In this document: positions 1 through 4,799 of the stretch, in pieces | Position numbering within the stretch: the stretch's first letter is position 1 | How the letters are laid out: every line of letters starts with the position of its first letter | DNA from: DASROJ01 sp035646975 | GTDB lineage: Bacteria > Acidobacteriota > Polarisedimenticolia > JACPZX01 > DASXTC01 | DNA length: 6,623 bases | Direction of reading: 5' to 3' | Assembly (NCBI GenBank): GCA_035646975.1 | Contig: DASROJ010000156.1 | Span: 1 to 6,623 of the forward strand | Notes under the pieces: generated by a model | Told to the model about the DNA's origin: nothing | Databases searched by the model: none | Seen by the model: only the letters and a program-made list of their open reading frames with translations | Made by a program: the position numbers and the translations under genes

Positions 1-154
1 GATCCCCGTTGGGCGTCCACTCGAAGCTCGTCAGCTCGAAGATATTGCCGATCAGGACGGTTTCCTGGAACCCTGGCGGCAGAGTCGTTGCGCTCAGACT
101 CCCCCATGCGAGAAGACAGATCGACGCCGTCAGCCATCGAAGACTTTTTCTCAT
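1..154 (-). CDS. Secreted protein, N-terminal fragment (likely PQQ-type sugar dehydrogenase-like beta-propeller)
   Basis: Partial gene: ATG at 154-152, open to the window edge, 51 codons visible. Seen: residues 1-22 form a textbook signal peptide, with a basic start (MRKSLRW), a hydrophobic core (LTASICLLAWG) and a likely signal-peptidase I cleavage after SLSA, before TTLPPGF. The first mature residues, LPPGFQETVLIGN and then FEWTPNGD, resemble the first blade of soluble PQQ-dependent glucose/sugar dehydrogenase-like proteins, which commonly begin LPPGF-x-E-x-V and continue to an A-x-x-PDG motif. Those proteins are periplasmic or secreted six-bladed propellers that oxidise sugars or related alcohols. 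Family membership is inferred from about 30 residues only; another propeller family (NHL, SMP-30-like) is possible. No good Shine-Dalgarno is present: GAGGG lies only 1-2 nt before the ATG. A TATACT box 8 nt upstream suggests a leaderless message. The gene lies 71 nt downstream of the M48 protease stop, in the same direction. Confidence 0.7.
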   Translation of the reverse strand, partial: MRKSLRWLTASICLLAWGSLSATTLPPGFQETVLIGNIFELTSFEWTPNGD

Positions 155-156
155 GC

Positions 157-174
157 CCTCGAAGTATATCGAGG
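157..174 (-). promoter_or_regulatory. Inverted repeat containing a TATACT -10-like box just before the secreted-protein start
   Basis: On the minus strand the sequence reads CCTCGA-TATACT-TCGAGG, a perfect 6-bp inverted repeat around a hexamer close to the -10 consensus. The last T of the box (163) is 8 nt before the ATG at 154, so a start site about 7 nt downstream would fall on or next to the start codon. No convincing -35 is seen 16-18 nt upstream (the region is GC-rich). The symmetry could instead be an operator or a small hairpin. Promoter assignment is inference. Confidence 0.35.
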
Positions 175-179
175 CCACG

Positions 180-192
180 GGTGGCTGCCACC
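180..192. repeat. Short perfect inverted repeat GGTGGC-T-GCCACC
   Basis: A 6-bp arm on each side of one central base, in the 71-nt gap between the M48 protease stop (226) and the secreted-protein start (154). In RNA it could form a 5-bp stem with a 3-nt loop. No T-run follows on either strand, so it is not a standard intrinsic terminator. The rest of the gap shows nothing else I can name. Confidence 0.3.
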
Positions 193-225
193 GAACAGGG
201 GCCAAACATGAGATTGGACGCCCGG

Positions 226-1500
226 TTATCGCCCGGCCTGCCCGAGGGTCGTCTGCTTTTTCTCGAAAAGGCCGTCATAGAGACCTGGTTGACCCTGCTC
301 CCAGGGTGCGTAGCTGTTGACGAAGTCGATCCGCTCGCCCAGCGGCGGATGGTGCGCCCGCCAGAGCTTGTACAACGTCCCGGGACGCGGGTTGCGCAGG
401 TTGTCCTGCTGCAGCTTGACGAAAGCGGTGGCGGCCGCGTGATTGTTGCGCGTGATCTCCAGTCCGAATCGGTCCGCTTCGTGCTCCTGGGCCCGTGAGT
501 AGGCCATGAAGGCCGGCGCCACGCCGAGCCAGAGCAGCTGCGCCACCAGTATCAGCAGCGGGAGCGAGGCGATGTCGGACAGCCGGTTGAAGCCGAACCG
601 GCCGCCGAACCGGGTCAGCATGAAGCCGCAGATGCGGCTGGCCAGCCCGAGCGTGACGGCCACCAGCAGCGAGATGAACAGAACGGTCCTGGGGACATGC
701 CCGAGCACGTAGTGGCCCATCTCATGGCCAACGGCGTAGAGGACCTCATCGCTGTTCATCCTGCCCAGCATCGTATCGGTGATCATGATCCGCTTGGTCT
801 GGCCGAAGCCGACCACGGCGGCGTTCAGACGCCTGGAGTCGACACTGGTCTCGATCTCCAGCAGACGGCTGCCGTCGATGCCTGCCCGGTGCGCAAGCGC
901 CTGGATCTCCGCTTCGAGCTGCTTGTCCTTCATCGGCCCGGTGTGATTGAACAGCGGCACGATCCATACCGGAGCGATCATGATCACCAGGAACAGGAAC
1001 GGCACCGCCAGGGCGCTGGTGTAGATCCACCAGCGGCGGGGACTGCGCGCCAGAAGAAGATACGGGACCCAGAGAAACAGCGACCCGAGCACCGTGTTGA
1101 CCAGCAGGTTGAGCAGGCCATCGCTGCCCCACTTCCCCAGCGTCTGGTTGGACAGTCCGTAGGCGTGCTCTCTGACGTAGTCCTGGTAGAAGCTCAGCGG
1201 CAGATCGATCAGAAAGCCGAGGATGGAAAAGGCGATGAAGTAAATCGCCACGGTGGCAAACCAGCTCCGGCCCGCACCGGCGGCCCAGGTGCGCAGCTTC
1301 GCCGAGAATCCGGTGAACAGGAAGAGCGCCGGGATCGCCAGACCCCACAGGGTGCTGAAGAACCAGAGCAGGTTGTCGCTGTTGTAGTAACGCATCGCCT
1401 GGTCGGTGGCCGCCGGCACGGCGACCGGCTCCCTTGCGGCGGCCAGCGCCGGAGCGATGATCTGGAGCAACCACGTGGCGATCGCGCTTGCATGCGGCAC
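226..1500 (-). CDS. M48 family metalloprotease, Ste24/CaaX-protease type, integral membrane
   Basis: 424 residues, GTG start, TAA stop. Seen: the zinc-metalloprotease motif HEMGH at residues 259-263 (His259, His263 as ligands, Glu260 as catalytic base) inside YAVGHEMGHYVLGH, and the downstream SRAQEHEAD at 335-343, matching the SRxxExxAD signature in which Glu339 is the third zinc ligand. Hydrophobic segments lie near residues 44-66, 80-100, 132-150, 160-183, 271-292 and 313-333. This matches the Ste24 plan: an N-terminal multi-helix domain, a conserved loop (ETSVDSRRLNAAVVGFGQTKRI, a GFG-type motif around 218-239), then the catalytic core. Length is typical for the family (about 400-450). 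In eukaryotes these enzymes process CaaX prenylated proteins; bacterial members are thought to act in membrane protein quality control, and the substrate here is unknown. The start is fixed by GGAGGT 6 nt upstream of GTG. The N-terminus (1-25) is hydrophobic and alanine-rich and could be a signal-like segment. The gene lies 153 nt after the zinc-protein stop and may have its own promoter. Confidence 0.95.
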   Translation of the reverse strand: MPHASAIATWLLQIIAPALAAAREPVAVPAATDQAMRYYNSDNLLWFFSTLWGLAIPALFLFTGFSAKLRTWAAGAGRSWFATVAIYFIAFSILGFLIDLPLSFYQDYVREHAYGLSNQTLGKWGSDGLLNLLVNTVLGSLFLWVPYLLLARSPRRWWIYTSALAVPFLFLVIMIAPVWIVPLFNHTGPMKDKQLEAEIQALAHRAGIDGSRLLEIETSVDSRRLNAAVVGFGQTKRIMITDTMLGRMNSDEVLYAVGHEMGHYVLGHVPRTVLFISLLVAVTLGLASRICGFMLTRFGGRFGFNRLSDIASLPLLILVAQLLWLGVAPAFMAYSRAQEHEADRFGLEITRNNHAAATAFVKLQQDNLRNPRPGTLYKLWRAHHPPLGERIDFVNSYAPWEQGQPGLYDGLFEKKQTTLGQAGR

Positions 1501-1506
1501 CTGCGC

Positions 1507-1512
1507 ACCTCC
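1507..1512 (-). promoter_or_regulatory. Ribosome binding site GGAGGT for the GTG-started M48 protease
   Basis: GGAGGT ends 6 nt before GTG 1500-1498, an ideal spacing. This selects the GTG over internal starts such as Met36. Confidence 0.8.
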
Positions 1513-1653
1513 GTAGGCCGGGCTCCGGTCTGCGGGCAGGCCGGGGCGAAGTGGATCTGATTCGGTCGACTCGGCTGGAATAGACGGATGGCGGCGCGGG
1601 CAGGTTCCGGCAAACTGTCGATTGGCTGGAGGCTTGCGGAGAGGCGGCGGCGA

Positions 1654-1887
1654 TCAGATCCGGTCTTTGAGCCCCATGACGCCCGCCCGTTTCGAGCAGT
1701 TCACGCAGCAGAAGAAGGTGCCCGACTGCTCCACGCCATGCCCGATCACCTGGCAGCCGCAGTGCGCGCACTTCGGGGCGAGCTTGTGGATGGCGCACTC
1801 GAAGGCGTCGAAGGTGTAGGTACGGCCCGCGCTGGTCACCGTGAAGGACTTGTCGTAATCGTTGCCGCAAACATCGCACGTCGCCAT
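1654..1887 (-). CDS. Cys-rich zinc-binding miniprotein (metallothionein/treble-clef-like), 77 aa
   Basis: ATG start preceded by AAGGAGGG (1898-1891), a very strong ribosome binding site. Seen: nine cysteines in 77 residues, arranged CDVC (4,7), ECAIH (Cys31, His34), CAHCGC (40, 43, 45), His50, and CCVNC (60, 61, 64). The spacing CxxC-x23-CxxH, then CxxCxC-x14-CCxxC, suggests two structural zinc sites, as in TRASH/MYM or zinc-ribbon folds or in small bacterial metallothionein-like proteins. There is no signal peptide or membrane segment, so a soluble cytoplasmic protein is expected. I recognise the general type (proteins beginning xxCDVCGNxYD with a FExFECAIH segment are widespread and mostly uncharacterised) but not a defined function. 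Metal storage, metal sensing or a protein-protein adaptor role are all possible. It follows the PHP gene by 36 nt and is probably cotranscribed with it. Coding is supported by the strong RBS and by the motif structure. Confidence 0.85.
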   Translation of the reverse strand: MATCDVCGNDYDKSFTVTSAGRTYTFDAFECAIHKLAPKCAHCGCQVIGHGVEQSGTFFCCVNCSKRAGVMGLKDRI

Positions 1888-1900
1888 GGTCCCTCCTTTT

Positions 1901-1930
1901 CAGTCATGCTCAGTCATGCTGAGTCATGGC
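1901..1930. repeat. Three tandem copies of a 10-bp unit between the PHP and zinc-protein genes
   Basis: On the plus strand: cagtcatgct, cagtcatgct, gagtcatggc. Two copies are identical and the third differs at two positions. The array starts inside the last codons of the PHP gene and ends just before the AAGGAGGG of the zinc-protein gene. On the minus strand each unit carries ATGACT, so the PHP stop TGA (1926-1924) overlaps an ATG (1927-1925). Parts are also symmetric (CTCAG-TCATG-CTGAG at 1910-1924). Confidence 0.75.
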
Positions 1931-2892
1931 GAGCCCTGCCCTTCGGGCTCCTCGTGTGGCGCGGCCATCGGCAGCTCCGAGCGCGCCATGCTTCGCGAGA
2001 CGACCTTGCTGATGCCGCTCGTTTCGACGTAGTTCGCCACGAGCACCGCGAGCGGTGCCCCCGCCAGGCAGATCGGCAGAAACGTCGCCGCCGCAAGATA
2101 GTTGAAAGCCTTCATGTCGCGTCGTCCTTCGGTCCCCCCGAGGCTCTGATAGTACCGGCCGACGATCGCGTAGGCCTGTCCCACCAGCTCGACCAGGCCG
2201 ACCTCACGTCCGGCAACGACGGCGTTTCCTTCCGCCACGGATCTCAGCCAGGCACGCTTGTTCTCGCCCGGCGCAAGGGTCACGAACGCGCCGATCGGAC
2301 GCATGCCGTGAGCGTCGCTGCCGCCCACACCGAAACGTGTCAGCCCCAGCCTCCGGCCATACTCCAGGATGCCGGCGGCCGCCCGGTTCTGCTCGGGCGG
2401 CAACGTGCCATTACCCAGCTCCACATGAGTGAACAGCTCGAGGACATCCTCGACGAATCGCATCGGCTTTTTCTGCATCCGGTAGCTCTGGAGCGGATGA
2501 TTGAGAAAGTGGACGAGGTTCTTCGAGCGAAGGTAGGGCACCAGCTCGTAGACGCTCCCCTTGGCCCGGCAAAGGTCTTCGTGGATCGTCTCGTCGACAT
2601 CGAGCACGTTGACGTGGACCCACTGCCCGGTCTCGGGGAAAAAAGTCTCGACCTCTTCGCCGATGATGACGGTCGGCTCGAGCTCCGGCCGGCGCGAGAG
2701 TAGCTCGAGGGCGCCGTCGATCGTGTCGTGATCGGTGATCGCGACATAGTCGCAGCCGATCTCCCGGCAGCGGGCATAGACACGCAGGGGATCGTTGTAC
2801 GAGTCGCGCGCGCGGACGGCCTTCAGGTGCCTGAAATTGGAAAATACGGTGTGGACATGGAGATCAACCTTGCGAAGCTGCGGTTCGGCCAA
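1924..2892 (-). CDS. PHP-domain metallohydrolase with C-terminal hydrophobic segment
   Basis: 322 residues, TTG start, TGA stop. Seen: the polymerase-and-histidinol-phosphatase (PHP) motifs in order. These are KVDLHVHT (His12, His14), AITDHDT (Asp54, His55), GEE (79-80), VHVNVLDVD (His93), HFLNHP (His128, His132) and GVGGSDAHG (Asp193, His195). These residues build the di/tri-metal centre of PHP phosphoesterases, so catalytic competence is likely. After the roughly 235-residue domain, residues 264-288 are strongly hydrophobic (YLAAATFLPICLAGAP and on), followed by a polar tail of about 34 residues. The protein may therefore be anchored to the inner membrane or dimerise through this segment. 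PHP relatives hydrolyse phosphomonoesters or phosphodiesters (nucleotides, histidinol phosphate); the substrate here cannot be read. The TTG start is set by AGGAGG 9 nt upstream; no in-frame ATG lies before the first motif. It likely forms an operon with the downstream zinc protein. Other options, such as a PIG-L or amidohydrolase fold, do not fit the motif order. Confidence 0.9.
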   Translation of the reverse strand: MAEPQLRKVDLHVHTVFSNFRHLKAVRARDSYNDPLRVYARCREIGCDYVAITDHDTIDGALELLSRRPELEPTVIIGEEVETFFPETGQWVHVNVLDVDETIHEDLCRAKGSVYELVPYLRSKNLVHFLNHPLQSYRMQKKPMRFVEDVLELFTHVELGNGTLPPEQNRAAAGILEYGRRLGLTRFGVGGSDAHGMRPIGAFVTLAPGENKRAWLRSVAEGNAVVAGREVGLVELVGQAYAIVGRYYQSLGGTEGRRDMKAFNYLAAATFLPICLAGAPLAVLVANYVETSGISKVVSRSMARSELPMAAPHEEPEGQGSP

Positions 2893-2901
2893 GATTCTGG
2901 T

Positions 2902-2907
2902 CCTCCT
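2902..2907 (-). promoter_or_regulatory. Ribosome binding site AGGAGG selecting the TTG start of the PHP gene
   Basis: AGGAGG is followed by 9 nt and then TTG (2892-2890). The first catalytic motif begins only 7 codons later and no ATG or GTG is available in frame between them. TTG is therefore the best start. Confidence 0.7.
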
Positions 2908-2965
2908 GATGCCCGTTGCATCCGGGGCGCGCCATCGTTCCGTTCACCGGCAATTGAAAACGGCT

Positions 2966-3007
2966 GGAGCGCCTGCGACCCCGTTGGCGCGGATCGGCAG
3001 GCGCCCC
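2966..3007 (-). terminator. Possible intrinsic terminator after the PRC-barrel gene
   Basis: An inverted repeat with arms GCGCCTGC (2969-2976) and GCAGGCGC (2997-3004) extends through one mismatch to 2966 and 3007 (10 of 11 pairs) around a 20-nt loop. It begins about 10 nt past the PRC-barrel stop. Reading along the minus strand, a TTTT run follows about 6 nt after the stem. The loop is large and the T-run short and displaced, so termination is plausible but not strong. It sits between two genes that each have their own strong RBS. Confidence 0.4.
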
Positions 3008-3017
3008 GGGTCCGCTA

Positions 3018-3392
3018 TCAGGGCTGCCAGTAGGTGCCGAAGCCGTAATAGCTGTGAATCGTCTTGCCCCACGTCCTGTCAGCGAAATCGGGCCAGTTCT
3101 CCTTGTCGAAGCCGGGAGCGTTCTTCAGCTTCTCCTTGTCGACGTTCAGGATGAGCTTCATGTCGGTCGGCGAGAACTCGAGCGCCTTCCAGGGAAGGGC
3201 GAAAAGCTTGTTGCCCATCCCCATGAAACCGCCAAACGAGAGTACGGCGTAGGCGATGACGCCTGTTTCCGCGTCCATCACCAGCTCGTGAACCTTGCCC
3301 AGGTCTTCGTGCTTCCGGTTGATCACGGCCTCGCCGATGATCTTCGAGGCGGAAATGGTCGCGGGGGTGGTCGTCACTGATTTTCCGTGCAT
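3018..3392 (-). CDS. PRC-barrel domain protein, 124 aa
   Basis: ATG start with GAGGAG 5 nt upstream; TGA stop. Seen: residues 13-88 form one PRC-barrel, beginning ISASKIIGEAVINRKHEDLG (substrate-contact strand pattern, then the conserved LGKVHELVMD), continuing through VIAYAVLSFGGFMGMGNKLF and ALPWKAL, and ending LILNVDKEKL. The tail NAPGFDKENWPDFADRTWG (91-109) and the closing YYGFGTYW are typical of a widespread stand-alone PRC-barrel family in proteobacteria and related soil bacteria. PRC barrels were named after the H subunit of the photosynthetic reaction centre and the ribosome-maturation protein RimM, and are generally protein- or RNA-binding modules. These stand-alone versions often occur with stress or envelope genes and lack a defined role. 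There is no signal peptide or membrane helix. Symmetric DNA elements upstream suggest independent regulation. Confidence 0.93.
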   Translation of the reverse strand: MHGKSVTTTPATISASKIIGEAVINRKHEDLGKVHELVMDAETGVIAYAVLSFGGFMGMGNKLFALPWKALEFSPTDMKLILNVDKEKLKNAPGFDKENWPDFADRTWGKTIHSYYGFGTYWQP

Positions 3393-3416
3393 GGCGTCTC
3401 CTCAGGTTGTGCTTCT

Positions 3417-3457
3417 GGTTGAATCTCGTCCAGTACTGTCGAGATCGACATTCAACC
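3417..3457. promoter_or_regulatory. Nested inverted repeat 25-65 nt upstream of the PRC-barrel start
   Basis: The outer arms GGTTGAAT (3417-3424) and ATTCAACC (3450-3457) are perfect complements. Inside are CTCG (3425-3428) and CGAG (3440-3443), which continue the stem with a 6-nt bulge on one side. The apex contains the palindrome CAGTACTG (3431-3438), and the bulge side holds GTCGAGATCGAC (3438-3449 region). As DNA it could be an operator; as RNA, if transcribed, a 5'-UTR hairpin. Which one applies cannot be told from sequence alone. Confidence 0.45.
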
Positions 3458-3505
3458 ACGCCAAGCTGTGTCTGGGAATGAGGGAGATCCCCGAAGACGT
3501 GAGGT

Positions 3506-3528
3506 AGATTACCCGATGCGGGTTATCT
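3506..3528. repeat. Hairpin-forming inverted repeat downstream of the kinase gene
   Basis: AGATTACCCG (3506-3515), ATG, CGGGTTATCT (3519-3528): 9 of 10 positions pair around a 3-nt loop. It starts about 22 nt past the histidine-kinase stop. No T-run follows on either strand, so it is not a canonical intrinsic terminator. It could be a Rho-assisted or processing hairpin for the kinase transcript, or an operator for the PRC-barrel gene whose start is 114 nt further on. Confidence 0.45.
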
Positions 3529-3550
3529 TCCGCGCAGAGTGCATCCGGCA

Positions 3551-4639
3551 CTAGGCGACAGGGACCGCGCGCGGGTGCCGCGGGATATCCAGGGTGAAGA
3601 CGCATCCTTTTCCAGGAATGTCACGCGCGCGCATCTTTCCACCGTTGGCTTCAGCAGCCCACCGGCAGTAGGCCAGACCAAGACCGACCCCGGTCCGGTC
3701 CTCGCCTTTCTGCACGAACGAGTCGAACAGGATGTCGGCGTCGCCCGCCGGCAGACCACCGCATTCGTCCTGGACCTCAATGAGCACGCGTCCGTCCCTG
3801 GCGATGACGCTCAGCGTGACGGTGGTGCGCGGCCGGGTGAACTTGAACGCGTTCTGCAGCAGGTTCATCACCACCGACGCGAGGATCTGCCGATCCGCCC
3901 TGACCGCCAGGTCAACCTCGATGGGCAATATCTTCAATGTGATGCCCCTGGCGCTTGCCTCGACCCCCGCGGATGGCCTGAGCGCTTCGATGAAGCCGAT
4001 CATCGAAATTTCGTCCACGTTCTGCACGGGCTGCGTGAGACGGACCTCATCGAGCGAGCGGCTGACCAGAGTACCCAATCCCTTGAGGGTGCGTTCGAGG
4101 ACGGCTCCGGTGCTGCCCCCGATGCCGACGTTGCCCGACTTGAGCCCCTCGTAGGCAAGTGTCGCGGTATTGATCAGGTTTCGCAATTCATGAGCCAGGA
4201 ACCCGAGCCGCTCGCTGTCGCGGTGAACCACTTCGCCGATAAGGGATTCATTGCTTCCGCGTCCGTACTCGGTGACGGCGCCCGCGATGGCGTCGTCGAG
4301 GGACCTGTTCAGTGTGCGGAAGTCATCCGTGCTGATCGGAGCACCCTGTTCCAATGCCAGGTCGGTAATTGACTGGCACACGTCACCATAGTCGTGGACG
4401 ACCTGATCGACAGTGAACCCCTGAAGCAACAAATCGTGCCCATGCAGGTGCGCGGTTTTGCCGATCTCCGGATTCGTCGATAATTTCTGGCTCAGGGATT
4501 CGACCAACTGGTTCAGAAACAAGGGAACACCGTGATCGATTTCTGCTGACGTGGCCGGCGGAGTCGACCGCAGCAACACCTTGGCTCTGCAACGGGTGAT
4601 TATTTCGTCCCGGTTTTCCATGATGAACTCGTGCAACAT
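3551..4639 (-). CDS. Soluble sensor histidine kinase with RsbRD-like N-terminal domain
   Basis: 362 residues from ATG 4639-4637, TAG stop. Seen: residues 1-130 form an all-helical N-terminal domain (MLHEFIMENRDEIITRCRAK, then GVPLFLNQLVESL, HLHGHDLLLQGFTVDQVVHDYGDVCQ, EYGR), of the RsbRD/RsbT-co-antagonist type found in front of some kinases. Residues 140-205 are the dimerisation/phosphoacceptor region with H-box FLAHELRNLINTA (His150). Residues 245-355 are the HATPase_c domain: N-box VMNLLQNAFKFT (Asn259, Asn263), G1 box DECGGLP (Asp291), F-box-like LFDSFVQKGEDRTG, and G2 GVGLGLAYC (317-325). It is therefore a probable autophosphorylating kinase. There are no membrane helices, so it should sense a cytoplasmic cue. 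No response regulator is adjacent, making it an orphan in this window. A longer in-frame version from TTG 4681 is possible, but ATG 4639 has GGGAGG at 8 nt. Palindromic DNA lies 35-71 nt upstream. Confidence 0.92.
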   Translation of the reverse strand: MLHEFIMENRDEIITRCRAKVLLRSTPPATSAEIDHGVPLFLNQLVESLSQKLSTNPEIGKTAHLHGHDLLLQGFTVDQVVHDYGDVCQSITDLALEQGAPISTDDFRTLNRSLDDAIAGAVTEYGRGSNESLIGEVVHRDSERLGFLAHELRNLINTATLAYEGLKSGNVGIGGSTGAVLERTLKGLGTLVSRSLDEVRLTQPVQNVDEISMIGFIEALRPSAGVEASARGITLKILPIEVDLAVRADRQILASVVMNLLQNAFKFTRPRTTVTLSVIARDGRVLIEVQDECGGLPAGDADILFDSFVQKGEDRTGVGLGLAYCRWAAEANGGKMRARDIPGKGCVFTLDIPRHPRAVPVA

Positions 4640-4647
4640 CGAGGGGT

Positions 4648-4653
4648 CCTCCC
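4648..4653 (-). promoter_or_regulatory. Ribosome binding site GGGAGG for the histidine kinase
   Basis: GGGAGG is 8 nt before ATG 4639-4637. This argues for the 362-residue product over a 376-residue form from TTG 4681-4679, which lacks a Shine-Dalgarno and whose start lies inside an inverted repeat. Confidence 0.7.
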
Positions 4654-4673
4654 GGAGGGGTCCTTCTGCAGCC

Positions 4674-4710
4674 TGATACAATTGACCGTATCACGCATTC
4701 ATGCAATGCG
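4674..4710. promoter_or_regulatory. Two abutting inverted repeats upstream of the histidine kinase (candidate operator/promoter)
   Basis: First element: TGATAC (4674-4679), 8 nt, GTATCA (4688-4693), perfect arms. Second element, directly adjacent: CGCATT (4694-4699), 5 nt, AATGCG (4705-4710), perfect arms. On the minus strand the pair overlaps a weak promoter-like arrangement, TTGCGC then 17 nt then TACGGT. Paired dyads of this size at a promoter are the usual form of regulator binding sites, but the identity of any regulator is unknown. Confidence 0.4.
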
Positions 4711-4799
4711 CAAGGCGAGCGCCGGCAGCCTGCAAATTTCGCGGCCGCTGAGCGCTCTTTGCCGACGCAGGACACCGGGCTTGCATGTTCGATGATGTG

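Noticed and set aside
1525..1544. Imperfect inverted repeat CCGGTCTGC/GCAGGCCGG upstream of the M48 gene
   Set aside because: 8 of 9 positions pair but with only two bases between the arms, and GC-rich dyads of this size are common here; not enough for a regulatory call. The rest of the 153-nt gap shows no clear promoter.
697..1560. A long open frame on the plus strand (287 codons) opposite the M48 protease
   Set aside because: Its translation is rich in Arg, Gln, Glu and Asp with no recognisable motif, as expected for the complement of a high-GC gene. The opposite strand carries HEMGH and SRxxExxAD motifs with a strong RBS.
746..1879. A 377-codon minus-strand frame joining the zinc-protein and M48 regions in a different phase
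   Set aside because: The product is a low-complexity Arg/Ala/Gly/Pro sequence out of frame with both motif-bearing genes and lacks an RBS. I considered a frameshifted fusion, but both neighbouring genes are intact without it.
1588..2703. A 371-codon open frame on the plus strand spanning the zinc-protein and PHP genes
   Set aside because: It crosses a real intergenic repeat, overlaps two well-supported genes and shows no motif or RBS; it is an antisense artefact of GC-rich codon use.
3539..4372. A 277-codon plus-strand frame opposite the histidine kinase
   Set aside because: No domain signature; the minus strand has complete H, N, G1 and G2 boxes.
4640..4681. A 14-residue N-terminal extension of the kinase from TTG 4681
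   Set aside because: There is no Shine-Dalgarno at the TTG, and it lies within an inverted repeat; ATG 4639 has GGGAGG at ideal spacing and begins the conserved MLHEF segment.
4740..4799. Search for a terminator between the symporter and the kinase
   Set aside because: Only short GC palindromes (for example GCGGCCGC) are present, with no stem plus T-run in the minus-strand direction.
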